The notes beneath the pieces were generated by a model that was given only the letters and a program-made list of their open reading frames with translations, did no database searches and had not been told where the DNA came from. The translations under genes were made by a program, and so were the position numbers. From Bacillota bacterium (GTDB lineage: Bacteria; Bacillota; Clostridia; DSM-8532), in contig JAEZJF010000021.1 of assembly GCA_023415825.1 (NCBI GenBank), positions 62,001-126,000 on the forward strand: DNA of 64,000 bases. Reading direction: 5' to 3'. Shown piece by piece: positions 51,018 to 60,605 of this stretch; within the stretch, counting starts at the first letter, position 1, and each line of letters opens with the position of its first letter.

Positions 51018-51737
51018 TCAGGATTTTTCTGATTCTGCTTGGGGCCAATTTTTCAGCCCTTCCTTTTTGATCGTGAAAAACCCGATGATTACGATAACCA
51101 ATGCGCTGACCGCATCCACGATGAGGTCCTTCATGGTATCTCTGAGGGCCTCGCGTCCCACAAGCTGAACTCCATTCTCAAATGCAAATTTCTGCATATT
51201 AAGAGACAGCAAACCGTCAAAGGTAAACTCATAGATCTCCCATACGGCTCCAGCAGCCAGAGCAAAGCAGAACGCAAAAAGCGATACAAAAACCGGGCTA
51301 AGTTGAATCTTCATGCTTTCCGCCTCATTGAACATACTGACCACCGTAAAGCCCAATGCCCCTAGCATAGCCCCGCTGAAAGCATGCAAAATGGTGTCCC
51401 AATAAGGAATGAGATAATAAAAGTTGCGAACCTCTCCGAGATATATGGCACAATACAAAAATAAGAAGTAAATAACCTCCATGTAATTGGGAATATCAAT
51501 GGACCATCTGCGCTCTATGATTGACGGAATTATCATCACAACGAGGCCTAGTATACATTGTATAAGCATGAGCACATAATCGCTTTTTAGTTTTACATGT
51601 TCTTGCCCGGTAACCGATGGTGAAACAACAATTCGAAAAATGGCGTAAGCCATTGACAACAGAAGAGTTATCAATAGTATAAACCCAACTAAGGATTTCC
51701 ACTCAATCTTCTTTTTCTTAGCATTATTACGTTTCAT
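51018..51737 (-). CDS. DUF2238-like polytopic membrane protein
   Basis: A 239-residue protein with a basic N-terminus and about six helices. The segment PYWDTILHAFSGAMLGALGF and the later AAGAVWEIYEFTFD match the DUF2238/YjdF-type pattern (a His in helix 4 and a Trp-Glu in helix 5). Function unknown. It overlaps the GH13 gene by ATGA, so it is translationally coupled to it. It lies 34 bp before the patatin gene. Confidence 0.78.
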   Translation of the reverse strand: MKRNNAKKKKIEWKSLVGFILLITLLLSMAYAIFRIVVSPSVTGQEHVKLKSDYVLMLIQCILGLVVMIIPSIIERRWSIDIPNYMEVIYFLFLYCAIYLGEVRNFYYLIPYWDTILHAFSGAMLGALGFTVVSMFNEAESMKIQLSPVFVSLFAFCFALAAGAVWEIYEFTFDGLLSLNMQKFAFENGVQLVGREALRDTMKDLIVDAVSALVIVIIGFFTIKKEGLKNWPQAESEKS

Positions 51738-53653
51738 AAGCTCTCCTTATATAGATTCGCCTCATAAGCCCTTAGAATAGGTTCCCTATCCTTGTAATTT
51801 GATAGAACCTGTTTATAGGAATCACAATTAACAGGACGTTTCTGAGGCCTCTCACATAAATTAATCTCCACAAAATACTTTATTTGCCCAAGCTCCCTGT
51901 AATAGCAAAAAACATTCTTTTTCTTTTCGGCTATGGGTATGAAGTCACCATATACCAGGGCTTCATTCTCTTTTCTGATAGCTATCAGGTTCTTGTAAAA
52001 GTTCAAAACAGAGAAGGGGTCTTTTAGAGCCTTTTGAACATTATACGTCAGATAATCATCCCCCATGGCTATCCAGGGCTCTGAGTCCGAAAAGCCGCCA
52101 TTTATTTCATCGCTCCATTGGACAGGCGTTCTGGAATGGTCCCGGCTGCCGCAGAGGATCTTTCGTAAGGCCTCGGACGGCCCTTTTTGGGGTAAAAGCT
52201 CTTTGTAAAGATTAATGCTCTCAACATCCCGGAACTGGTCAATTGAAGTAAATCCTGCATTGACCATACCCAATTCCTGTCCCTGAAAAATAAAGGGAGC
52301 TCCCTTCAAGGTTAGCTGAATCATGGCCAGAAGCTTGCCCAAAACATCCCTGTACTGGGGATCGGGATTAATTTTGGATATCATGCGGGGGTTATCGTGA
52401 TTCTCAAAAAACAGGGTCATCCAGCAATCATTTCCGTAATGCCGCATCCAATCAATGAAGTATTCCTTTAAGTAATTCAAGTCGTATTGGTATTCATCAA
52501 ACCGGACCTTGCCCGGGTTTTCAAGATGATCGAAGGAAAAAACCGTGTCCAGCTCTTTACGATGTTCGGATGTCAAAAGCCTGCTCATCATAAGCCCTGT
52601 ACCGGGGGTTTCCCCAACCGTGTAGGCATTAAAATGATCGAAGGTTTCTCGCCTCATTTCTCTTAAATACTCATGGAGACGGGGCCCGAAGAAATAATGC
52701 TCAATTCCGTAGAAGCCCATTAATTTGCCTATGCTCTCGTTACCCATAGGCAAGCCTTGCTTTTTTGAAATATAATTGACCACATCAAGCCGGAAACCGT
52801 CCACACCTTTTTGCAGCCACCAATTGATCATATGGTAGAGATCTTTTCTTACCTTTTCATTCTCCCAGTTCAGATCCATCTGCTTTTTTGAAAAAAGATG
52901 CAAACACCATTCCTTTCGCTGTTCATAGTAATTCCAGGCAGAGCCCCCAAAGAATGAAGTCCAATTATTAGGCGGGTTTTTGTCAGATGATTCCTGCCAC
53001 AAATAATAATCCTTATAAGGCGAATCAGGATTATTGAGTGATTCAACAAACCACTGGTGCTCATCGGAGGTATGATTGAGGACAAGATCCATGATGAGCT
53101 TCATACCCCTGTTGTGAACGGCCTCTAGAAGTCTGTCGAAATCCTCCATAGTGCCAAACTCAGCCATAATCTTCTGATAATCACGGATATCATAGCCATT
53201 ATCATCATTGGGTGAATCATACACAGGCGAAAGCCATATAATATCCACTCCCAGCTCTTTTAAATAATCCAGCTTTTCAGTGATGCCATTTAAGTCGCCT
53301 ATGCCATCACCATTGGAATCCTTAAAGCTGCGGGGATAGATCTGATAGACAACGGCTTCTTTCCACCAGGCAGGCTTGACCTTACCCGTTTCCCTTTCCA
53401 ATGAACATTCTTCACTATTAAGAAGCTCAAGAAAGGTATCCATAAAGCCCTCGCCCAGTAAACCCTTGGTCAAGCCTCCAAGAGTCTTGAGCTTCAGATT
53501 CCCCACAATTGCATTTTTAATAAGCCTTTCACTCTTACCCATCTGCAGAAGAATCTTGTAAATGATGTCATGCCCTATGGGATTCTGATAGACCTCTTTT
53601 ATTTTGCTATTTTCGGTTATCACACTATTTTGCAAGGCAAGACCCCCATTCAT
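51734..53653 (-). CDS. GH13 alpha-glucosidase (oligo-1,6-glucosidase type) with extra N-terminal domain
   Basis: A 639-residue protein. Residues 95-639 are a GH13_31-type glucosidase: WWKEAVVYQIYPRSFKDSNG, GYDIRDYQKI, LVLNHTSDEHQWF, nucleophile Asp in GVDGFRLDVVNYIS, acid/base Glu in VGETPGT and FFENHDNPR. Cytosolic, with no signal peptide; likely cleaves alpha-1,6 or alpha-1,4 glucosidic bonds of short oligosaccharides. Residues 1-90 are an extra helical domain (KIKEVYQNPIGHDIIYKILL and KTLGGLTKGLLGEGFMDTFL). The start is uncertain: ATG at 53653, or TTG at 53635 behind GGGGGT. It overlaps the DUF2238-like gene by ATGA. Confidence 0.93.
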   Translation of the reverse strand: MNGGLALQNSVITENSKIKEVYQNPIGHDIIYKILLQMGKSERLIKNAIVGNLKLKTLGGLTKGLLGEGFMDTFLELLNSEECSLERETGKVKPAWWKEAVVYQIYPRSFKDSNGDGIGDLNGITEKLDYLKELGVDIIWLSPVYDSPNDDNGYDIRDYQKIMAEFGTMEDFDRLLEAVHNRGMKLIMDLVLNHTSDEHQWFVESLNNPDSPYKDYYLWQESSDKNPPNNWTSFFGGSAWNYYEQRKEWCLHLFSKKQMDLNWENEKVRKDLYHMINWWLQKGVDGFRLDVVNYISKKQGLPMGNESIGKLMGFYGIEHYFFGPRLHEYLREMRRETFDHFNAYTVGETPGTGLMMSRLLTSEHRKELDTVFSFDHLENPGKVRFDEYQYDLNYLKEYFIDWMRHYGNDCWMTLFFENHDNPRMISKINPDPQYRDVLGKLLAMIQLTLKGAPFIFQGQELGMVNAGFTSIDQFRDVESINLYKELLPQKGPSEALRKILCGSRDHSRTPVQWSDEINGGFSDSEPWIAMGDDYLTYNVQKALKDPFSVLNFYKNLIAIRKENEALVYGDFIPIAEKKKNVFCYYRELGQIKYFVEINLCERPQKRPVNCDSYKQVLSNYKDREPILRAYEANLYKESL

Positions 53654-53739
53654 AGATTAAAATGATAATTTTCTGATAATGAGATATCCATGATATTATA
53701 CTATCAGATATAACAAAAAGTCTGTAGCCCTTGAAGCGC

Positions 53740-53771
53740 AAAAAAGCTCCTAAGCATTTTGCTTAAGAGCT
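53740..53771 (-). terminator. Terminator of tlp
   Basis: Minus strand: AGCTC-T-TAAGCA, short loop, TGCTTA-G-GAGCT (12 positions, one mismatch), followed by T6. Confidence 0.85.
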
Positions 53772-53804
53772 CCATGTGGTGCACTCCGTAAGGTGAACCG
53801 TACC

Positions 53805-54032
53805 TTATTGATAGCCCTTTTCCTGGGCTTCAGCCTCATCTTTGATTTCCTTGCGCATACCATCAAGAGCAGCTTCTCTTCTTTCATTTTTTCCCTGAAG
53901 CTCCTGTTTGGTCTTGTGATTATCGACTTTGCCCATCATGTCATTGGCAAGCTCAATATTGGCCACGGTATGGTTTATATTGCTCTGGATCCTTTCAACA
54001 TTGTCTCTTCTATCATCTGGTTTAGGCTTCAT
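53805..54032 (-). CDS. tlp: Small acid-soluble spore protein Tlp
   Basis: A 75-residue hydrophilic helical protein. The family core is clear: DNVERIQSNINHTVANIELA in the N-terminal half, KNERREAALDGMRKEIKDEA and the end AQEKGYQ. Tlp is made in the forespore and located in the spore core. GGAAGGAG is six bases before the ATG, and a terminator follows. With spoVS it supports spore formation. Confidence 0.93.
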   Translation of the reverse strand: MKPKPDDRRDNVERIQSNINHTVANIELANDMMGKVDNHKTKQELQGKNERREAALDGMRKEIKDEAEAQEKGYQ

Positions 54033-54109
54033 TTCAAATCTCCTTCCTTATTTTTTTATTATCTTTAGTATTTTACAATCGGAAGAAAATTTATGCTGGA
54101 CTCGATGAC

Positions 54110-55090
54110 CTAATCACAATCGCTGAATATTGGTTCAACACGCTCTATAATAAGCCCTATCCTATCCTTAGCACTTGGCTTATAAAGAGAAGCAATAGCA
54201 ACTACTATTTTTTTCTTTGTATTGATATAAATTACATTGCCGCTATCTCCCATAGCTGCATATCCATTTCCGACCTCTACCCACCATAAATATCCATATG
54301 GCAGATTGAGTTGTTTCCATCGGCTATGTTCCATTGTACTCTCGTCTATCCACCCAGCGGATACAATTTGCTTGCCCTTCCATTTTCCGCCATCCAAGTA
54401 CAATTGCCCAATTTTCGCCATGTCCATAGCGGTCAAGGTAAGGCCCCAGCCTGCTGTATTGATCCCTTGGGGGTCAGCAACCCAGCCGCTAACATTTCTA
54501 GCTTTGAGAAATGCGAATTGCTCCTCTTTATCCTGAAAAATAACGTTGGTCTTACCTTTAATTCCCAATGGCGAGAATAAGCATTCTGTTGCGAAATCAA
54601 GCACGGATTGCCCGGTTGCTTTTACCAGAATGCCCGACAAAATATCCGGCCCTATGAGGGGCGTATACCTGAATTCCCCGACCGGGCTCTTACCACCTAA
54701 TAAATCAAGAGCGGCCTTTACCCAGTCATCGCTTGTAAAATACTTTGTGTATGGTGCCGACCTGTATTTATACGGGGCTGTCATAGTCAGCATATCCTTA
54801 ATCGTCACGCTCTTTATTGTTTTTTCGCCTCTCTTAATGGTGTAATCCGGGAAAAAATCCAGTACTTTCTGGTCTATGCTTTTGATATATCCCTTGTCGA
54901 GGGCGATACCAATCAATATGGAAATAATACTTTTGGTTACTGAGAATACATGGATGGCGTTAGCAGCAGTACATTCATTAAAGTAGTTTTCATATAGCTT
55001 TTCACCATTTTTTAATACAATAATGCCCGCGATATTGCTATAGTCACTGCTGATTGTCTTTTCAAGCTCTTTAATTTTATCCTGATTCAT
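54110..55090 (-). CDS. Serine beta-lactamase-fold hydrolase (class C/esterase type)
   Basis: A 326-residue protein with the SxxK active-site motif in SVTKSI (about residue 51), a Tyr-containing second motif region around RYTPLIGPDILSG, and late strands TAGWGLTLTAMDMAKIGQLY and YGYLWWVEVGNGYAAMGDSG. No signal peptide, so probably cytosolic; related to esterases and D-aminopeptidases rather than true antibiotic-degrading enzymes. GGTGG precedes the ATG. It stands alone downstream of the large SLH protein. Confidence 0.88.
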   Translation of the reverse strand: MNQDKIKELEKTISSDYSNIAGIIVLKNGEKLYENYFNECTAANAIHVFSVTKSIISILIGIALDKGYIKSIDQKVLDFFPDYTIKRGEKTIKSVTIKDMLTMTAPYKYRSAPYTKYFTSDDWVKAALDLLGGKSPVGEFRYTPLIGPDILSGILVKATGQSVLDFATECLFSPLGIKGKTNVIFQDKEEQFAFLKARNVSGWVADPQGINTAGWGLTLTAMDMAKIGQLYLDGGKWKGKQIVSAGWIDESTMEHSRWKQLNLPYGYLWWVEVGNGYAAMGDSGNVIYINTKKKIVVAIASLYKPSAKDRIGLIIERVEPIFSDCD

Positions 55091-55198
55091 TCCATTTCCA
55101 CCTTTCAGTTAGATTAGAAAGGATATCCTTAAAATAGAGGATAAGTCTATAAGAAATTAATGTCAATAAGTCATTTTAAATGATTAATAACTTAACAA

Positions 55199-55237
55199 TA
55201 AAAAAGCCGAAGATCCAGTTAAAACCCGACCTCCGGC
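55199..55237 (-). terminator. Terminator of the large SLH protein gene
   Basis: Minus strand: GCCGGAGGTC and GATCTTCGGC form a 10-bp stem with two G-U pairs, followed by T6. Confidence 0.8.
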
Positions 55238-55259
55238 CATTCAAATTGTTTTGCTTAAG

Positions 55260-58200
55260 CTACTTTTCCGAATCAATCATTCTAAGAAGTACACTGACCG
55301 CCTCGGCTCTGGTCACAGCACCCAAAGGAATAAGTTTATTACCGGAGCGACCGATAATAATGCCCTTATCCGTGACAGATTTAACAAACCCTTTTGCCCA
55401 GGCCGGGATATCGGCATCGTCATCAAATCCGGTTGTTGCTTGAGTTGAAGCCTCCAGTTTCAAAGCCTTTGCAATCATGATAGCCATCTCTGTGCGGCTT
55501 ATTTTTGCTTCCGGACCGAAACTTCCATCCGGATAGCCGTTAACTATACCCAACTGCACGGCTTGAGCAATAGCCTTCTTGGCGCAGGCTGCTATATCAT
55601 CCTTATCCGTAAAGCTCAACGGAGCGCCTTCACCTTCCGGTTTCAATAGGTTCATCAGCATGATGACAAACTGAGCACGGGTTATTTCCTGATCCGGCTT
55701 GAATGTTCCATCCGGATAACCGTTAACCAGCCCAATAAAACGAGCCCGTCTAATGCTTGCTTCTTCCGGGTGTCCTACTGTATCGGAAAACGATGGTGTC
55801 AATTCCTTTGCTTGATCCACAGCAAATACCGCAAATTTTGTGAAATGGTCAACCTCAGCAATGATGTAATCACCGTCAATTTTCCCACCGATTTCTACCC
55901 ATTCTTTTTTATTCTCATCATAATAGAATATTGATGCTCTTTGGTTGTCCTTTAGGCCAGCAGAATTAAATTTAAGCTTAATCGTAACAGGCTTATTAAA
56001 TTTACCGGTGAGGTTTTTCTGGACTTCAACAATCCAAGAAAGCAAGGCATCCTGGTCTTTAATCAAGTTCGAATTCGATAGAACCCTTTTTATACTTAAC
56101 AATATTTCAGAGCTTTGTGCCCCGGCAGGAATCGTCACAAAAATTTCTTTGCCTAGGTTTGTCTGACCTGAACTGCCTGCGGGAATCGTAACCTTAGTCT
56201 CCTGTGAGCTGCCCGTGCTGCCGCCTCCTCCGCCTGAAGGTTCTGAAGGTGTCGGAGGTTCCTGGGATGCCGGAGGCAGATCTAGAGGCGACCACCAATT
56301 ACCGCTGACAACAAATAGGGATATCAGACGGATACAATTTGCAAAATAGAAATCATCTTCAGTTGCAATCCCCGCATTGTAATCCCATAGGTCGTTCAAC
56401 CACTGCTGATTATTCGCATTCACCATGGCGCTGACCATGAAGGGTGCAGAAAAAGCCATATCCGCATACTCTTCGGTCCCTGTTCCATCCAACATATAGC
56501 CTGCGACAATTCTATCGGGCTTGCCGCCTGTTTTGCCCTTAATCCAGCTGTTTAAAGTATCCAGCTGTTGTTTTGCACGGTTATCACCAGTGACAATGTA
56601 ATCTGTGGCCACACGCCAAGGGGTTCTGCAGGCGTTATAGGACATCCAGCCGTCAGTTTCGCCCTCCAATACTTCTCCCCGGGCCGCAATAAACTTGCCG
56701 TCCACATACTCTATAAAGTCGGGCAAGATACCGGTTACCGGACTCTCGTTTGTGAATACCTCGTTAATAGCATCATAGGTTCTGTCAACAACCTTATCCC
56801 AATTGCTGTCTCCCGAAACCTCTCTATAGGCCTTCATATGCTGGAGCATAAAGTCGGACGAACGGGTAAGCCTTTCATACTCACTTCCGGGTGCCCAATC
56901 GCCTACCAGAAGATGCTGATTGCTTTGGCTTACTTCATCGGCCATAATGGCGTTAATAATCCTTCTTGCCTGTTTCAGGTAGTTGATGTCACCGGAGCTG
57001 CCCCATTGCCTGTCAGCAAGTATTAATGAATAGGCAATATCCATGTCACCATCGGTGGCGGCGTCGACTCCGTCAATGTCAACGATGGCGGTTCCATTGT
57101 CTCCCTGTCTCCAGGCCATTAAATCCGGGTTGATTTCACTTGGATGCGCCTTATAATAGCGGTATAGGGCATCGTAATTGTCTTTGGCTTCGGGGTCCGC
57201 CGAGCCCATCATTGCGGTAATCAACATACCATAGCCATGGGCCTCCGACACGGTAATGGGGAATATGCCATTCTCTTCTTCAAACCAATCCCCATCGCTG
57301 TACCAGACATATTTTTGGCCATCTTGATAGGGGTGCTCTTTCAGGTACTTGGCTTTCCATTCCTTGTACAGCTTAAGCACCGTAGCATCCATTTCAGCCT
57401 GTGTCACATGATTCGGTTTGATAACGCCCTTGGTATATGCTCTGTGGGCCGGGAAGGGAACGCCCTTTGCCGACTTCGGCACGGTTTTTGCGTGGACGGA
57501 GGCGCTTGCTGGTGAGTCATTTCCTTCAAAGTCACAGGCAACTACATAGTAGCTGTAGGTCGTATCAGGATTCAGTCCCGAATCTCTGAAGGTGGTGTCC
57601 GGTGTTGTGCCGGCCAGTATGCCGTCACGGTATATCCTATACTCTTTTACTCCCGTATTATCGGTGGACGTATTCCACTTAAGGTCTACGGAGTAGAGAG
57701 CAGCGCCGGTTACGCTGAGGCCTGTGGGCTGAGTAGGCGCTTCATTATCCTCGAAGCCGTCATTAATTTTTACTACCGAGGGGTCAGAATTATTTCTCAC
57801 GCCAACAGCTTTAATAACGAATTCATAGCTTTTGAGAGGATTAATATCGACGCTGAAGGTATAGTCTGTTTTACCGGCTTCGACGGGAATATAGGCGCTC
57901 CAGTTGACAGCTACTTTATCATTTTTCTCATAGATTCTGTAGCCTCTTATGGGCTCCTTGGTTCCCGACGGCGCTTTCCACGATATGACGGCCTTGCCGT
58001 CTGCAACGCTGACCGCCTCGTTTTCCGCCTTCGCTGGTTTGGTATCGTTGCGGGTGATGGTGTAGTGGTCGTAGACCTCGAGGTCTTCGTCCATTGGAGC
58101 GGTGTAGGAGGTTATCTTGAGCTCCTCATCTGTGACAGACAGGTCAACAAACATCTTTTTTTCTGGCTGCGCATCTATCCATGACCAGTAATCCACAGGA

Positions 58201-60365
58201 AGCTGATCTTCGGGAATAGGATTTCCGTCTTCATCCTCCGTTGTCCTGCCATAGAATTTATCACCTACAGCGTTAGTCATCATGTAAACAGTACCCGGAG
58301 CATCCGTTACTTCATGCCTGAATTTCTCTTCATTAAGCTGCGGCACGTCGTTGAGCATCTGGTAGGATCTCATGTACATGTGGTCATGTCCATAAAATAC
58401 AAGGTCCACACCCAACTCATCGAACACGGGAACCAGATATTCCCTTAAAAACAGCCTGCGGTTGCCTTCCCAAAGTGTTGCGTTGTCGCCCACCGAATAG
58501 ATGCCCTTATGGAAGGAAACAAATTTCCATTTGGCGTCGGACTTGGCCACTTGGTTTCTCATCCAATCCAGCTGCGCATAAAATTCTTCTTCGTCATAAT
58601 CAATCTCGCCCTTGTCGTTAAGCTCCCCTGCAAACTGAGAGTTAATTTGCATAAAGAGCGCGTTGCCGTACTCAAACGCATATACGGAGCCCTTTTGGGT
58701 ACGGCCTTCGATACCGGCGTCCTCCGGCAGGTTAAAATGATAGAAGAAATTATCCGTATCGGTGTTTTCATCCTCATCATAGTCGTGTACCTCATGGCCG
58801 CCGAGCACGGGAACCAGGGTACAGTTTGCAAGCTCTTCCTGGGGTACGCCCAGAAGCGCCTGCCATTCGGGCTCCTGATCTCCTAAGCTTACAAGGTCTC
58901 CCGTCAGAATAAAGAACTCCGGGTCTACTGTTTCAATAGCCTTTTTGAGGGTATCCTTCCAAACCTCGCCGGACTCCTGATCCTCGGCATGTGAATCGGA
59001 CCCCACGGCGAAATGGAAATCCTGCTTGTCTGGTGCATCGGTCCTGAAATAGCCGATTTCCCCCCATCCATCTGCATCGCCGTTCCCCACTCTGTAGGCG
59101 TAACGGGTGCCGGATGCAAGGCTGTCGGCGATGGCCTTGTGGCTGGCAAATTGCGTATAGACCTCATCATCTCTGTCATCTTCAGACATAAACACATTAA
59201 CGGTCTCAGTAGTTCCTTCGAAAGTCCTGATCCCCTCTGCCGGGAATACATCACCGATTACTTTGGACGCTTCAACGACTTGCAATTGGCTTCCGGCAGC
59301 TTCTTTTTCTGTATACCATGCAAAGGCTCTGCTCGTTTTGGGATCACCGTTAAATGTCATATTCAATAATTTGGGCATCTTAGGTGATATTCTGGTTTTG
59401 AAGCTCCATTTAATATCACTGCCTAATGAAACATCATCCGTACCCTTAACCAGCTCTTTGGGAATGGTTACGGTATAGGTTTTATCATATTGGAAGTCCG
59501 AATGATTAATTGTAAGCATACCACCGGTTGTAATTTCAACCGACACTCCCGCCACTGGCTCTTGATCCTCGTCCGAAATGGTCACATAATGACCTTCCAC
59601 AAGCGTGATATCCTTACAGAATTTAACGGTCAAAGGTTTGTTTACTTCCACAGAATCCGCTCCGGCCCTGGGAGATTTCAAGACTGCGACAGTTGGAAGT
59701 GTGGTAGTCCCGCCTCCTATGGGCTCCCCCCTAACCACCACATCCTTAAGGTAGCCGGAGCCGCCTCCTCCTACCGCCGGTTCACTTGGCCTAGTCGCAT
59801 TGGTGCTGGTTACAATCCAGCGTATGTAGAGCATATCCTTATTCTCCGCTCCTGCCAGGGGGATATCCGATAATTTGAAAAGCTTTTTGACACCGGGTAC
59901 CATAACGGTGCTATTTTCCACATCCATCCATGTCTGCTGCTCATCCCAGCTTATCTGAACCTTGAAATCTCTGGGGCCTGAGCCTGAGGAGGTCTGTTGC
60001 GAGGATAGGGTAATTTGGTCATAGCCTTTTGTAGGAACGGCGGCAAGCCAGTATTTTGTCATCGTTCCATTATCCCATCCCTGGTACATCAGGGAATTGA
60101 GAAGTTCATCATTATCCGAATAGATGCTCTCAAATCTAGGGCCGCCTTCGGCTCTAATGGTGGAAGCTGCTTTATATCGGCCGCCTGTCGCGAAGAAAGT
60201 ATCTTTGTCGCCCTTATCGCTGAAAATCCATTCCGCAATAATTTCCTTCTCCGGGGCTCCATCGGCAAATACAAACCCGGAAAAGCTTGAGAACAACATC
60301 ATAAAAGCCAGCAGCAGTGACATAAAAGGATAGAATTTGGTTTTTAGCTTTTTGCTAACGATCAT
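55260..60365 (-). CDS. Giant S-layer-anchored protein: metallophosphoesterase + FN3 x2 + GH8 + SLH x3
   Basis: A 1701-residue secreted protein. Signal peptide (1-34, ending VFADG); unknown beta-sandwich region (41-215); SbsA-like Ig domain (222-325); purple-acid-phosphatase-type N-terminal domain (327-445); calcineurin-like phosphoesterase (450-700) with VGSDSHAE, LTGDLVSLGD, VLGGHE, SFHKG and YGHDHMY; FN3 domains (775-865, 874-965); GH8 glycosidase (968-1360) with VSEAHGYGM (Glu 1041) and TDGDMDIAY; Pro/Gly/Ser linker; a ZU5-like beta domain (1393-1515); SLH repeats at 1524, 1583 and 1646. In the phosphoesterase the usual Asn of GNHE is Gly (GGHE). GH8 enzymes cut beta-1,4-glucans or chitosan. 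Regulated by the adjacent LacI. Confidence 0.92.
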   Translation of the reverse strand: MIVSKKLKTKFYPFMSLLLAFMMLFSSFSGFVFADGAPEKEIIAEWIFSDKGDKDTFFATGGRYKAASTIRAEGGPRFESIYSDNDELLNSLMYQGWDNGTMTKYWLAAVPTKGYDQITLSSQQTSSGSGPRDFKVQISWDEQQTWMDVENSTVMVPGVKKLFKLSDIPLAGAENKDMLYIRWIVTSTNATRPSEPAVGGGGSGYLKDVVVRGEPIGGGTTTLPTVAVLKSPRAGADSVEVNKPLTVKFCKDITLVEGHYVTISDEDQEPVAGVSVEITTGGMLTINHSDFQYDKTYTVTIPKELVKGTDDVSLGSDIKWSFKTRISPKMPKLLNMTFNGDPKTSRAFAWYTEKEAAGSQLQVVEASKVIGDVFPAEGIRTFEGTTETVNVFMSEDDRDDEVYTQFASHKAIADSLASGTRYAYRVGNGDADGWGEIGYFRTDAPDKQDFHFAVGSDSHAEDQESGEVWKDTLKKAIETVDPEFFILTGDLVSLGDQEPEWQALLGVPQEELANCTLVPVLGGHEVHDYDEDENTDTDNFFYHFNLPEDAGIEGRTQKGSVYAFEYGNALFMQINSQFAGELNDKGEIDYDEEEFYAQLDWMRNQVAKSDAKWKFVSFHKGIYSVGDNATLWEGNRRLFLREYLVPVFDELGVDLVFYGHDHMYMRSYQMLNDVPQLNEEKFRHEVTDAPGTVYMMTNAVGDKFYGRTTEDEDGNPIPEDQLPVDYWSWIDAQPEKKMFVDLSVTDEELKITSYTAPMDEDLEVYDHYTITRNDTKPAKAENEAVSVADGKAVISWKAPSGTKEPIRGYRIYEKNDKVAVNWSAYIPVEAGKTDYTFSVDINPLKSYEFVIKAVGVRNNSDPSVVKINDGFEDNEAPTQPTGLSVTGAALYSVDLKWNTSTDNTGVKEYRIYRDGILAGTTPDTTFRDSGLNPDTTYSYYVVACDFEGNDSPASASVHAKTVPKSAKGVPFPAHRAYTKGVIKPNHVTQAEMDATVLKLYKEWKAKYLKEHPYQDGQKYVWYSDGDWFEEENGIFPITVSEAHGYGMLITAMMGSADPEAKDNYDALYRYYKAHPSEINPDLMAWRQGDNGTAIVDIDGVDAATDGDMDIAYSLILADRQWGSSGDINYLKQARRIINAIMADEVSQSNQHLLVGDWAPGSEYERLTRSSDFMLQHMKAYREVSGDSNWDKVVDRTYDAINEVFTNESPVTGILPDFIEYVDGKFIAARGEVLEGETDGWMSYNACRTPWRVATDYIVTGDNRAKQQLDTLNSWIKGKTGGKPDRIVAGYMLDGTGTEEYADMAFSAPFMVSAMVNANNQQWLNDLWDYNAGIATEDDFYFANCIRLISLFVVSGNWWSPLDLPPASQEPPTPSEPSGGGGGSTGSSQETKVTIPAGSSGQTNLGKEIFVTIPAGAQSSEILLSIKRVLSNSNLIKDQDALLSWIVEVQKNLTGKFNKPVTIKLKFNSAGLKDNQRASIFYYDENKKEWVEIGGKIDGDYIIAEVDHFTKFAVFAVDQAKELTPSFSDTVGHPEEASIRRARFIGLVNGYPDGTFKPDQEITRAQFVIMLMNLLKPEGEGAPLSFTDKDDIAACAKKAIAQAVQLGIVNGYPDGSFGPEAKISRTEMAIMIAKALKLEASTQATTGFDDDADIPAWAKGFVKSVTDKGIIIGRSGNKLIPLGAVTRAEAVSVLLRMIDSEK

Positions 60366-60457
60366 TTTTCTTCCCTCCTGTTTTCTTTCACTTTAGTTTC
60401 TAGCATGATGTAGGGTCTTGACCAACCTGAAACACTTCACCCCCTTTAACCCAAAAT

Positions 60458-60487
60458 ACTTTAAGCGCTTTAACTTTTTGGATGCAA
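60458..60487 (-). promoter_or_regulatory. Promoter of the SLH protein gene with operator in the spacer
   Basis: Minus strand: TTGCAT (60482-60487), 18-bp spacer, TAAAGT (60458-60463). The operator at 60459-60474 sits within the spacer and -10 region, a repressor-type position. The 60366-60686 gap holds this promoter and both operators, no gene. Confidence 0.55.
60459..60474. promoter_or_regulatory. LacI-type operator, proximal site
   Basis: CTTTAAGCGCTTTAAC contains the palindrome AAGCGCTT, the CG-centred core of LacI-family sites. The same 16-base pattern (TTTAAGCGC-T/A-TTAAC) recurs 147 bp away at 60606. Confidence 0.65.
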
Positions 60488-60605
60488 GACAGGGAATTTC
60501 CATTAAATGCCCTATTATTGTATAATTAGAGGACATGCTAAGGATAAAAAAAATAAGCTTATAGAACATGAGAATGATTGATATAAGCCCGTAAGCTCTG
60601 TAAAT

